Positions 42,007 to 51,500 of a stretch of DNA of 64,000 nucleotides are shown here, piece after piece (the first letter of the stretch is position 1; every line of letters starts with the position of its first letter). The stretch covers positions 1 to 64,000 of the forward strand of contig ONJM01000001.1 of assembly GCA_900318145.1 (NCBI GenBank), given 5' to 3'. This DNA is from an uncultured Eubacteriales bacterium (GTDB lineage Bacteria > Bacillota > Clostridia > Christensenellales > Aristaeellaceae). The position numbers and the translations under genes are program-made. The notes under the pieces were generated by a model. That model had not been told where the DNA came from. It saw only the letters and a program-made list of their open reading frames with translations, and searched no databases.

Positions 42007-42050
42007 CGTTGACATCGTGGGGGTCATAGGTTCGAGTCCTACTAATCCCA
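42007..42050 (+). repeat. attR: 44-bp attachment core (displaced tRNA-Val 3' half)
   Basis: Identical to 30282-30325 and followed by CCA, so this is the original chromosomal 3' end. The base before the core (T) differs from the tRNA (A), marking the junction with the element. Confidence 0.93.
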
Positions 42051-42056
42051 CCAGCG

Positions 42057-42089
42057 AGAACCCTTGTAAATCAAGGGTTCTTTCTTTTT
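42057..42089 (+). terminator. Rho-independent terminator, original tRNA-Val terminator
   Basis: AGAACCCTTG/CAAGGGTTCT ten-base-pair stem with a five-base loop, followed by TTCTTTTTG. It lies directly behind the displaced tRNA 3' end and probably served the undivided gene. Confidence 0.85.
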
Positions 42090-42148
42090 GCTTTGACCAG
42101 ATTGTACATGCAACATGGTAATAATTGGTAAAAATGGGTGTTCGGTGC

Positions 42149-42367
42149 CTAAACGGTGGCAAAGGCATTCTCCAGGACCCTTATATATTGCGGGTTTGAG
42201 GGCTCTTTCGGTGCCTGCTCGGTGCCTGAAGCATATGGATTGAGAGCGTTTAAAAGGTCCTTGTGCTTCATAATTCCCTGATGACGGGTGACCGCATAGA
42301 TCGTTTCGACCATTCTTGTATCCGCATGACCAAGAAGATCTGCGACCTGTGCAGAGGAAAGGTTTTC
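42149..42367 (-). pseudogene. C-terminal remnant of a second tyrosine integrase
   Basis: Seventy-two codons up to a TAG at 42149: ENLSSAQVADLLGHADTRMVETIYAVTRHQ contains the LGH box and the catalytic Tyr (ETIY), then MKHKDLLNALNPYASG and a low-complexity tail. An in-frame stop lies directly upstream and no Arg or HxxR box is found. It is unrelated in sequence to the intact integrase. Its position next to the tRNA shows that another element once used this locus. Confidence 0.75.
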
Positions 42368-42411
42368 TTATATATTCTGGGACATATCTGCAAAAAAAGT
42401 GGGAGCCGATG

Positions 42412-42540
42412 ATGACCATCACACAGGAAGAAATGATGCAAGAAGAATATGAATCTGGAGATTACAATGACCGGACAAAGGTTGTTTGCCCTGAATGCAG
42501 GGAGCCGTTATGGATAGAAGAATTCTTCATGTGGGATTGA
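42412..42540 (+). CDS. Small zinc-ribbon-like protein
   Basis: A 42-residue acidic protein (MTITQEEMMQEEYESGDYNDRTKVVCPECREPLWIEEFFMWD) with CPEC in the centre; a single CxxC would need to dimerise to hold zinc. GGGAG lies six bases before the ATG at 42412. It lies between the integrase remnant and the chromosome and is probably part of the older element. Confidence 0.45.
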   Translation: MTITQEEMMQEEYESGDYNDRTKVVCPECREPLWIEEFFMWD

Positions 42541-42590
42541 TGAAGAATAAGGAATCTGTAAGTCAATAATATGCTATCGCATAATATAAA

Positions 42591-42620
42591 ACCACCGGTC
42601 GTACATTGGCCGGTGGGGAA
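42591..42620 (-). terminator. Leftward terminator
   Basis: Read leftward, CCACCGGCC/...ACCGGTGG forms a stem with an eight-base loop followed by TTTTATATT. It lies 150 bases past the end of the redoxin-LRR gene. Confidence 0.5.
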
Positions 42621-42766
42621 GAGCCGTCTCTTTTGGTGGTGGAACAGAATTACATACGCCGCTGATTTACTTTTCTTCTTATTTCGTCCATTCCACAATG
42701 TAAACGCTGGATGGGCGGCCTTTTTGGCTGCGTAATTCAAAGGAACCGTACGTTTTCTGCGTTTCA

Positions 42767-43621
42767 TTATTTCACAATAAAAGTTAATCCTGCCGCTTCC
42801 GCGTATTCCTGCGCGAAGCTTCCGGCCACTCCGTAGATGATCAGGCTGTCCGGACAACCGGAGAACGCGGTTGCGTCGATTGATGTCACGGAAGAAGGCA
42901 GATAGACCCATTTCAGGGATGGATTATCCGCAAAAGCGTATTTTCCAATGGAAACGACGTTTTTCCGGCAATACACGGAATGATAGTTTCCACTGCGGAA
43001 GGCTTCAGCGCTGATTTCCGTCAGATCTGCCGGCAGCGCGAGGTCCGCGTTATTCGCGGACGGCTTGAATCCACCCAGTACAAGGGCAGTTGAAACTACA
43101 GACAGAGGTTCATACACATACCCGGTTGAATAATACCGGAACCGTCCTGCAGGGGAGCGAAGGAACACCACCGGGAAGGTGACGGAACCGCCTTCGAAAC
43201 CGACGGCACTCAATCCGGTCCACATTCCGCCATCGTACGAAATCTTGCCGCAGACGATCCCCGGGAAAGTGTCCGCGAATTCCTTCATCGCCTCATTGGA
43301 AGGATCATCATGCAATCCAACCAGCACAGTGATCCCGGCTGCTGCCAGCTGATCCATCCCGGACTGAATGCCGCCAAGGAAGGAACGTGTGTTGTAACAG
43401 GTGATCCTGCCGTAAACGAGCAGGATACACCTTCCGGCTCCGAAGTTTTCTGAAGTGATCACGTTTCCGTCGATTCCGGTTATGGAAAAGGAAGGCGCCT
43501 CCACATCTGTGTTGAATGCAGCCGGATCCGGCAGCGTCCCCGCAAAAGCCCCGGAAACGGAAAAAACAGCCAGAGAAACAGCAACAAGTATAAAGACAGC
43601 AGCCGGCAATGATTTCCGCAC
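42767..43621 (-). CDS. Secreted redoxin-like protein with BspA-type LRR
   Basis: A 284-residue exported protein. A signal peptide (RKSLPAAVFILVAVSLAVFSVSGAFA) is followed at about 38-190 by a thioredoxin/AhpC-like fold (FNTDVEAPSFSITGIDGNVITSENFGAGRCILLVYGRITCYNTRSFLGGI); the usual CxxC is reduced to CYNT, a single cysteine. Residues 195-284 are one to two LRR_5 units (LPADLTEISAEAFRSGNY, VVSIGKYAFADNPSLKWVYLPSSVTSIDATAFSGC). The start is GTG at 43621, with GGAAGG six bases upstream. Fusion of a redoxin to BspA repeats is unusual. It is downstream of a related TlpA-like gene. Confidence 0.8.
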   Translation of the reverse strand: MRKSLPAAVFILVAVSLAVFSVSGAFAGTLPDPAAFNTDVEAPSFSITGIDGNVITSENFGAGRCILLVYGRITCYNTRSFLGGIQSGMDQLAAAGITVLVGLHDDPSNEAMKEFADTFPGIVCGKISYDGGMWTGLSAVGFEGGSVTFPVVFLRSPAGRFRYYSTGYVYEPLSVVSTALVLGGFKPSANNADLALPADLTEISAEAFRSGNYHSVYCRKNVVSIGKYAFADNPSLKWVYLPSSVTSIDATAFSGCPDSLIIYGVAGSFAQEYAEAAGLTFIVK

Positions 43622-43728
43622 AAGGATCCTTCCTTTCCAGGTGTTTTCGCTTTCTCAAAATATTATCTGGAATATTATAACACGACAGATCGATTCTGCA
43701 ATTTCTGGAAACTGCTTAATTGAATGAA

Positions 43729-43758
43729 AATCCCGCAAGCAATGCCTGCGGGATGATG
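43729..43758 (-). terminator. Leftward terminator
   Basis: ATCCCGCA(GG)C...TGCGGGAT forms a stem read leftward, followed by TTTTC, 15 bases after the TlpA-like gene. Confidence 0.65.
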
Positions 43759-43770
43759 TGTTTTTCAGGA

Positions 43771-45039
43771 TCAGTCCTTATGGAGGCGGATGATCCACTC
43801 GCCGTAGGTTTTCGGGGTGTACATCTCAAAGGACTCGTCACAGCTGTAGCCGTCCGGGTAGTCGATGACCTGGACGTGATAGGCATCCGGCTTTCCGGTG
43901 AAAACGATCGTGCCGCTTTCATCCGACTCGCAGGGGACGCACGCGATATCGGTGCAGAAGTTGACGGAAACTTCCGGTACCGGGCTGCCGTTCTGATCGA
44001 GTACATGGATTATATAGGCTTCGGACTTGCTTTCGGCAGCGGAATCCTCGGCAACATAGTCCAGAGTTACCTTGTCATAGCCGTTTGACTTCAGAAAATC
44101 GACAAAGGATTCAGCACTGGCGGAGCTGCGGACCAGGTAAAACTGGATCAGATCCGGATCTCCCTCCTCTGTGAGAGCTTTACTGGTGTCCACCAGGTAA
44201 ACCACAACCTGACCTTCTTCGGGAACGCTGACATCACAGGCGAGGACGCCGCGTTCCGGGTCAAGCATATCCTTCAGAGCCGTAAAGCCTGTGTTGCTGT
44301 TATAGAATAAGATATCGGAAGCGGAGTCTGAAGCGGATATTTCTGCAAGCACATGCGCTACACTGTCATTCACAATGAAGATATCGACAGTCTCTTCCTC
44401 CCCGTCAGCGCGAAGGATTGCTTTCTGTACACCCTGGTTTTCGATCCGCAATGCGCGGGCAGAGGATACCGGCAGAGCGACAGTGGAGGTATCCGCCGGA
44501 ACGGAATACTGGACGACTGTTTCGGTATACTGATCTCCGAGGAAGGCACTGAGGACGCGGCGCAGCTCATCGGCTGTACGGAAAGCACCGACCTGACAGA
44601 AACCGGCATTGCCGAAACGATCGACAATAACGGTGGTCGGAATACCCGCCGCTTCGGTATAAGCGTACAGCTTACCGCCTTCATCCCGGCTCATGGGAAA
44701 GGTCAGGCCGTTGTCCCGGCGGAAAGATGAGATGACATCGTCTGTGTCTTCGGGCTCCGTTGAAAGGGCAATGAAAGCCACCTTGTCCTTGTATTCCTCA
44801 TACACTTTGTTGACTGCCGGGAACTCGTTCCTGCAGGGTCCGCACCAGGTGGCCCAGAAGTTGATCAATACCGCTTCGTGATCCTTAAGCGCCTCAGAAA
44901 GGGTAAAGGTGTTTCCTTCGGTATCCGTTACGGTGAAATCCGGGAACGGCTTGCCGAGGATAGAGGGCCCGCTTTCCGCGGAAGCGGAAACGGCAAGGAA
45001 AAGCGTAAGAGCCAGCAGGATAAGCAGGCATTTTTTCAT
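43771..45039 (-). CDS. TlpA-like secreted thioredoxin with C-terminal extension
   Basis: A 422-residue exported protein. The signal peptide (MKKCLLILLALTLFLAVSASA) precedes a TlpA/ResA-type thioredoxin domain at about 24-165: PDFTVTDTEGNTFTLSEALKDHEAVLINFWATWCGPCRNEF with an intact WCGPC, and the cis-Pro in AGIPTTVIVDRFG. About 170-330 is a mixed domain of unknown type, and 335-422 a carboxypeptidase-regulatory-like beta sandwich (YIIHVLDQNGSPVPEVSVNFCTD). No lipobox. GGAG sits ten bases before ATG 45039; GTG at 45042 is an alternative start. Likely reduces or isomerises disulfides in exported proteins. Confidence 0.85.
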   Translation of the reverse strand: MKKCLLILLALTLFLAVSASAESGPSILGKPFPDFTVTDTEGNTFTLSEALKDHEAVLINFWATWCGPCRNEFPAVNKVYEEYKDKVAFIALSTEPEDTDDVISSFRRDNGLTFPMSRDEGGKLYAYTEAAGIPTTVIVDRFGNAGFCQVGAFRTADELRRVLSAFLGDQYTETVVQYSVPADTSTVALPVSSARALRIENQGVQKAILRADGEEETVDIFIVNDSVAHVLAEISASDSASDILFYNSNTGFTALKDMLDPERGVLACDVSVPEEGQVVVYLVDTSKALTEEGDPDLIQFYLVRSSASAESFVDFLKSNGYDKVTLDYVAEDSAAESKSEAYIIHVLDQNGSPVPEVSVNFCTDIACVPCESDESGTIVFTGKPDAYHVQVIDYPDGYSCDESFEMYTPKTYGEWIIRLHKD

Positions 45040-45194
45040 CACTGAAACACTCCTTCAAAAATAATTAATTCAGCGTAAACCGGATAAACGGATTTGCGGA
45101 ATCAGCTGCTGTTATTTTATATTCCGCAGAAGCTGTACTGATTCCTGCGTCTCTATATACGCAGCACAGGAGGAGGCGGGAACCGGCTTCTGTT

Positions 45195-45434
45195 TTACGG
45201 TGTGTTTGTTTTTTGAAATACAATTTCCGAATTGATGATTCTGTCCATATTCTTTTTTGAATACTGGAGATCATGACGTTCGATAATTAAAATGTTTGCC
45301 GTTTCCCAAACCGCCACCCAGCCGACAATCGAAAGTATTTCAAGTGCTACGCTTTCAGATCCGGCGGTTTCGTCCCTGATTATACCATGAAACCGTCGCA
45401 TGGCTACAGGTTTCCGGGGAAGAATTGTTTTCAT
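45195..45434 (-). pseudogene. Remnant of a conserved clostridial protein
   Basis: A 79-codon frame: MKTILPRKPVAMRRFHGIIRDETAGSESVALEILSIVGWVAVWETANILIIERHDLQ... The segment ESVALEILSIVGWVAVWETANILI resembles the C-terminal part of a longer conserved protein in Clostridia, but nothing upstream supplies the rest and no good ribosome site exists. It ends where the rightward promoter begins. Confidence 0.3.
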
Positions 45435-45464
45435 TTTTCCGGACTCCGAGAAACGCCGGATGTC

Positions 45465-45494
45465 TTGTGAAAGAGGCAATAAATATAGTATAAT
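45465..45494 (+). promoter_or_regulatory. Promoter of the giant secreted-protein gene
   Basis: TTGTGA (45465-45470), 18-base spacer, TATAAT (45489-45494), about 105 bases before the start. Confidence 0.6.
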
Positions 45495-45598
45495 TATCCT
45501 TAATGGCAGCTGCAATTGCCTGCGCTGTATTACAAAAGGGAAAAGTATCTTTTTGCCCGGGAGAAAACAAACAGGAACAGATGACTGGGGGAGACGGT

Positions 45599-48500
45599 AT
45601 GAAACATCGGACGTGGAGTTTTTTCAAAAGTGTGTGCTGTGCCGTTTTGGTTCTGATGACGGCGCTGCTGCTTCTGCCCGGCACGGAAGCGGAAGCGGCT
45701 ACCGTCGTGAGTGGTACGGTGACAGAGTACGACCTGGACGACCTGGAGTTTTCTTCCGACACGATCTACGCAGGGAATGAAGTGAATGTTTCATGGTGTT
45801 TGCCATATTCAATAAGCTTAAGTTCCTTTGACGAATTAAAACTGTACCGTGTTGATCTGGAAGGAAAGATTGTCGAATGCGGCGAGATTGACTTCTGCGA
45901 CCCCATGGGCGATACCGAACGGGTCGGAAGCATGTATGTTGCCTTTGGCCCGGAAGAAACCGGTGAATTCATGTTTTACATCAGCGGCGAATCCTGGAAC
46001 TATGGATTGTGTGAATTTGTTTCCGACAATGTGCTGAGGGTCCTGCCGCATGATCCGGCTGAGGCACATGTGGTCTGGAAGAACGCGGAGGGCCACGAAA
46101 TCACGTCCGCGGTCGTGGGCCAGCAGGTGACGGCGGACTGGACGATCAGCAATGTCAATTTTACCGGTTCGGTCGGGCGTGTCAGCGTGCGTTCGACAAA
46201 CGGAGAGGTCTATGAACAGTTTACCGGTACCAGCGGTACCGTAACCTATACGCTCACCGCGCCTGGAGCCTGCCGGCTGAATATCTGGGGCTGTGACAAT
46301 GATAATTATTCATTTGATGTATATACCTCGGAAACTCTGACGGTCATTTCTCCTGTCACAGCGGACTTTGATATGGATCCGATGGACGGAAAAGACCGGG
46401 TGACAGCTGAAATCACCGGACTCGGCGGCGGCAGCGGACGGGAAGCTGTCAGCGCCAGCTGGCTGATCAGCTATAGCAGATGGACCTATGGATATACCAC
46501 TTCCATCCCGGTGGAAAGTGAAATTGTGGAAAGCTGGAACGAAGGCAGTGCGCAGTCTGTCACCTATGTCCGGGATTTCACCTGGGGCGACAGTGCAAAG
46601 CTGACTGTTCAGTATCTGGAGAATGAGGAATACTGTACTGCCAGCTTTGACAGCGTTACGCTTTCCGGCCACGCGATTCCGGATATCCAGGCCAGCTACA
46701 CCAATTACTCCGATGGTTTTGATGTCAGCGGCGGCGATTATTTCAGCATGGACTGGCAAGTGACCGGAGCGGACCGGATCACAGAAATGTCCTGGAATAT
46801 TACCACAGCAGGTCAGTACGGGATTGATCCTTACGATGTTGACGCGGATACCGGTTTTTATTCCATCGACCTGAACGTTGAAAGCCTGGAACCGAACGAG
46901 GACGGCAGTTTCAGCGGAACGGAGTGGGTAAGGCTGCCCGAGACGGCGATTCAGGTATACCTGGCTATAAGCGCGGAAAAAGACGACTTTGAGGAATCTA
47001 CAAACAGTTACGATATTGAAACAACCGGCGCGGTTTACCCCGTGGAAGACGTATCGGTGGAAATCGGGGACGCGCAGACTCCCGGCGGATATCTGGTTGT
47101 GTGGAATGTGAATATCCTCAACCAGGGCGTTCACTTCGAGAACATGGAGTGCAGCCTGCGCGGACAGGACGATGAAACGATATACACCGGCATATACTAC
47201 AGCGATGAATATAACTGCTACTTCAATGATGTGGCGGACGGAACCTATTATCTGCATATATCCGGAAAAGATAAACTGGGCAGAAGTTTCAGCGCGACGT
47301 CCACGTCACCGGTTACTGTCAGTTACGGGGAACTGGTGCCTGAGGCGCGCTTTGTCACCACGATCCGGGGTGATCATACCGTCAACCTGCAGGACAATAT
47401 TGTGCTGGCTTATGTTAAAAACGACGGGCCGGAGGGAAGCACGTCCGGCATGTTCTATTATGTGACGCCGGAAGGAGACATTGAGATCCCGGGAACGGAA
47501 AGGGATATGGAGGAGGTAGGAGCGCCGGAAATTACGGTATACGGCGTCGAATGGAATATTGAAGATATTGCTGCCGGGGACTATGAAGTGCATTTTGTCC
47601 TGACCTACGGAGAAGGGCAAACGACGGAGTGCTCCGGTACGGTTACCGTCGTGCGGAACATCCCGCAGAAGATTGAAAACCTGATCGCGGAGGACAACCT
47701 GGACTGTGTCTGGCTGAACTGGCCGATGGCAGCGGAAATCGACACCGCGGCATACGGGATTTACCGCCGGGAAGAAGGAGAGGAATCCTTCGAACAGATC
47801 GGCGTGGTGCTGGGACGGGACAACTGCGTTTTCGAGGATGTCACGGTCAGCAGGAATACAACCTACGAATACTATGTGGCAGCCATCACCGAAGTAGGGG
47901 AAAAGAGCGAACCCGGCAACATCGTGCAGGTAACCTATATAGGTGACTCGGAGGCTCCGGTTGTTGCGGAAATTTTGCTGGAAAACCAGTATGCCAACGA
48001 ACATTCCGTCGTGTATGGCAGTATGGGGTTCCTGCTGCAGGCGCAGGACAACCTGGCCGTGACGGAATCCGCGCTGAGCTGGACCATGGACGGGGAAACG
48101 TGGACGGAATTCGGCAGGGCATCGGACGGAAACCTGGGCTGTACCCTGGATACCACCGGATTGCCGGACGGACAGATAGAGATCCGCGGCATAGCGTGGG
48201 ACGCGGCAGGAAATGAAAGCGTGCCTGTGACCCGCACCTTCCGGATTGACAATACCGGACCGGAAAAGGTGACGGGGCTGGAGTGCACGTCCGCGCAGCG
48301 GACAGCCCTGACCCTGAAATGGAACCAGGTCGCGGATTATGATATTGCAAACTTTATTGTACAGCGGAAAGCCACGGACGGATCCTGGCAGTATGAAACT
48401 ACCGCAAGCGGTACCCTTGGAGCCAATATCTCCGGACTGGAACCGGGGACGGAATACACCTTCCGGGTGGTTGGGGTGGACTTGTGGGGGAACACCGGAA

Positions 48501-51500
48501 CCTATTCAGACGAACTGACCGCGGCAACCGTGACGGATACCACCGCCCCGGTCGTGACCGGGATTGTCCCGCAGGGCGGAGCGTACGCGGACCGGATCAG
48601 CGTTTCCGCCACGGTGCAGGATGACTGCAATGTGGCTTCCGTAACCTTCCGGATGAAGGAAGGCGCGGACGGGGAATGGCTTGATATTCATACCGAGTCC
48701 TTTGCGGGCGCGGGAGTTTCCGCCTCCAGAACCGTATCGTACACGCTGGAGCTGGAAGATCTCGCGGAGGGAGTGGTCTATATCCGCGTGACCGCGGCGG
48801 ATGACACCGGGAACGTCAGCGAGGATACGGAAACAGCGCCGCAGGCGGAATATACTGTGGACAGGACGGCTCCGGCTGCCCCGGCGGGCGTCAGCGCGAG
48901 AGGACGCGCCGAAGCGGTGGAGATTTCCTGGGAACAGGGAGCGGAAGCGGACCTGGGAACCTATTCCGTTTACCGCGCGGAGACGGAGGACGGAGAGTAC
49001 ACGCAGATCGCCTCCGGACTGGCTTCCCTGAACCATTTTGATTACACGGCGGAACAGGGCGTGACGTACGCCTACCGGGTCCGCGTATGCGACCGTGCCG
49101 GGAACCTGAGCGATTTCTCCGAGACGGTATGGGGCATGATCACCCCGGACGAGGAGCCCCCGGTGATTGTGAACATCTATCCGGAAGGCGGAGACACCAT
49201 CAGCCCGGCAAACTGCACGCTGCAGGTGCTTGCCACAGACAACACGGAGCTGGATGCCATCCTGGTTGAATACAGCACGGACGGCCGCACCACATTCAAA
49301 CGGGCGGCGATGGAAACCGGCATCGGCGGAAAGGGAAAATGGCTGTCCTGCGGTTTCCCGGAGGATGATGAATGGATCGACGGAGGCGTCATCGATATCC
49401 GGGCCGTGGCGATGGACGCGTGCGGAAATGAAAGTCTTCCTTTCATGTGCGCGTACCATATCGACACGACGGCTCCGGAAGTAGATACCGTCTCGATCAC
49501 GTACCTGGAGGAGGAAGGAGGCGTACAGCTTGCCTGGGAAGGAATGGGCGAGCCGGACCTCGCAGGGTACAGGATCTACCGGATGAACAGCGACGATGGG
49601 AATTTCGTACTCATCGGCTCCCGGGCGGCGGACGCGGAATACCGGATCACTGACAGCAGCCCCGTGTATATTTCCGGGGAATATATCTACCGGATCGAAG
49701 CACTGGATACCCGCGGAAATGCCTCCGAAACGACTGTAACCTTCGAAGGAGCAGTGGAAATCATCCGGGAAGCAGGTCCGGAGGCATACCTTTCCTGCGA
49801 ACCGGCAATGGAAGCCGGGGTGGAATACCTCTTTGACGCGTCCGCTTCCACCGGAGAAATCACCGCGTGGCATTTTGACTTCGGCGACGGCAGCGTAAGC
49901 GAGGGCCAGACAGCGGTTCATTTCTACGCGGAAACCGGGGAATATGCCGTTACCCTGACGGTGACGGATGCCAACGGCAAAGAGGACAGCATTTCCCGGA
50001 ATGTGACCGTTACCGAGCGCACGATGCTGGGCACGCTTTCCGTGCTGGTTGTGGATGAGAACGGAGCCGGCGTGCCGGGTGCCTCTGTTTACCTGGACCT
50101 GGGGGATGAGAACCAGGCCGTCAAAGCTGCGGACGAAAACGGCCGGGTCTCCTTTACCGCCATGGCGGGCGGGCATGTGATCGGCGCGATCATTCCCGAC
50201 AACCACTGGCTGCCTGCCCAGACGCGGGCTGTCGTGACTTCGGGACAGACTACGGAAATCACAATGACGCTCGTGCACCAGGATCTGATGGAAGGCAGCT
50301 TCGAAGCACGGCAGATGACCTTCGAGGAAATTGTCGAAGCGGGCATCGACGTGACGGATCCGGACAACCGGAATTACGTGCAGATCGACGTGCACCTGGT
50401 CTACCGGGCTCAGGATTATACGGAATCCATTACGTTCAACTATTATGACCCGGATCCCGCTCCGGTTGTTATTGATATCGGACCCACGATTCATGATGAC
50501 GATGATGACGACCACAGGCAGCTGATCATCAAACCTATTCCCGGAACGGACAAGCGCAATCACCCCGGCGGCGGATCCGGCGGCAGCAACTACCAGTTCT
50601 CCGGAGAGGACATTTCCCTGGCGGTACTGGATATTCCGATCGGCATATCTGCGCTGAAGGATTTCTTCGACGTGAAACTGTATATCATCAACAACGCTTC
50701 CGCTGAATTCAGCATGCTGGACAACATTTTCTCCCTGAATATCCCGACCGGGCTGAGCCTGATGCAGACCTACAGGAGTGAAAAAAGCGCAGAGGTCCAC
50801 CGCGCGGAAATCAAGGGACAGACGACGGAGACCATCCAGTGGATCCTCCGGGGCGATACTGTGGGCGAATATTACCTGTCAGCGGATTATTCCGGCATCC
50901 TTTCCAAATTCAACACGGAAATCAGCACCCGCTTTGAAGCGGCGTCGCCTGTGCAGGTCACAGGCCTTTCCGACGCGCATGTGACCATTGAAATCGCGGA
51001 CCAGCTGGACAAGGACCGGCTGTACTACAACGTTCTGCTGGAAAACGAGGGTGAAAAAGATCTGTACTGCCCCGATATTGAATCGCAGGATGAACTGATC
51101 CGGATGGACCTGTTCGACGCGGCGTCGGCAGAACGGGCCAAAGCTATCCGTTATGACGCTAAATCATTGGACGAGCTTTCCATCTCCGTGGCGCCGACGA
51201 TCGATCCCAACGTCTTCGAACCGGGCGCGCTGCTGATCAAGCATTTCGTGACCTACGACGAAGTGCAGTATACCGAGAAAAAGCTGGCGCTGGAGGAATA
51301 CTGGTATACCCTGTCAGACGACTACGGGATTGAGGTTACCCTGGAGGTGCTGCCCCTCAGCCGGTTTACCGATTACCTGGGAATCGGCATCAGCCCCACT
51401 TCCCTGGACCAGACGGATCTTGCCTGGCTGAAGGACAACGAAAACTTTGCCTACTGGATCCTGTACAAGGGGGATCCCACGGATCCCGACCTGCACCTGA

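Larger units (their letters stand above)
30282..42050. mobile_element. 11.7-kb tRNA-integrated island, PICI-like phage satellite candidate
   Basis: Bounded by 44-bp direct repeats of the tRNA-Val 3' half, with a tyrosine integrase 1 kb from attR. Contents: XRE repressor and integrase rightward; divergent from them a leftward module of small proteins, two HTH proteins and a primase-polymerase/helicase; and a rightward array of small genes with a terminase-small-subunit-like protein, sigma-70 factor and sigma-region-4-like regulator. No capsid, portal, tail tube, large terminase, lysis, relaxase or type IV secretion gene is seen. Base composition is visibly more AT-rich than the flanks. Size, integrase-repressor pairing, divergent pri-rep module and TerS match phage-inducible chromosomal islands; an immobilised prophage remnant is the alternative. 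Confidence 0.8.

Noticed and set aside
30282-42050. Integrative and conjugative element
   Set aside because: No relaxase, coupling protein or type IV secretion gene is present.
30282-42050. Complete prophage
   Set aside because: No capsid, portal, large terminase, tail tube, holin or endolysin gene.
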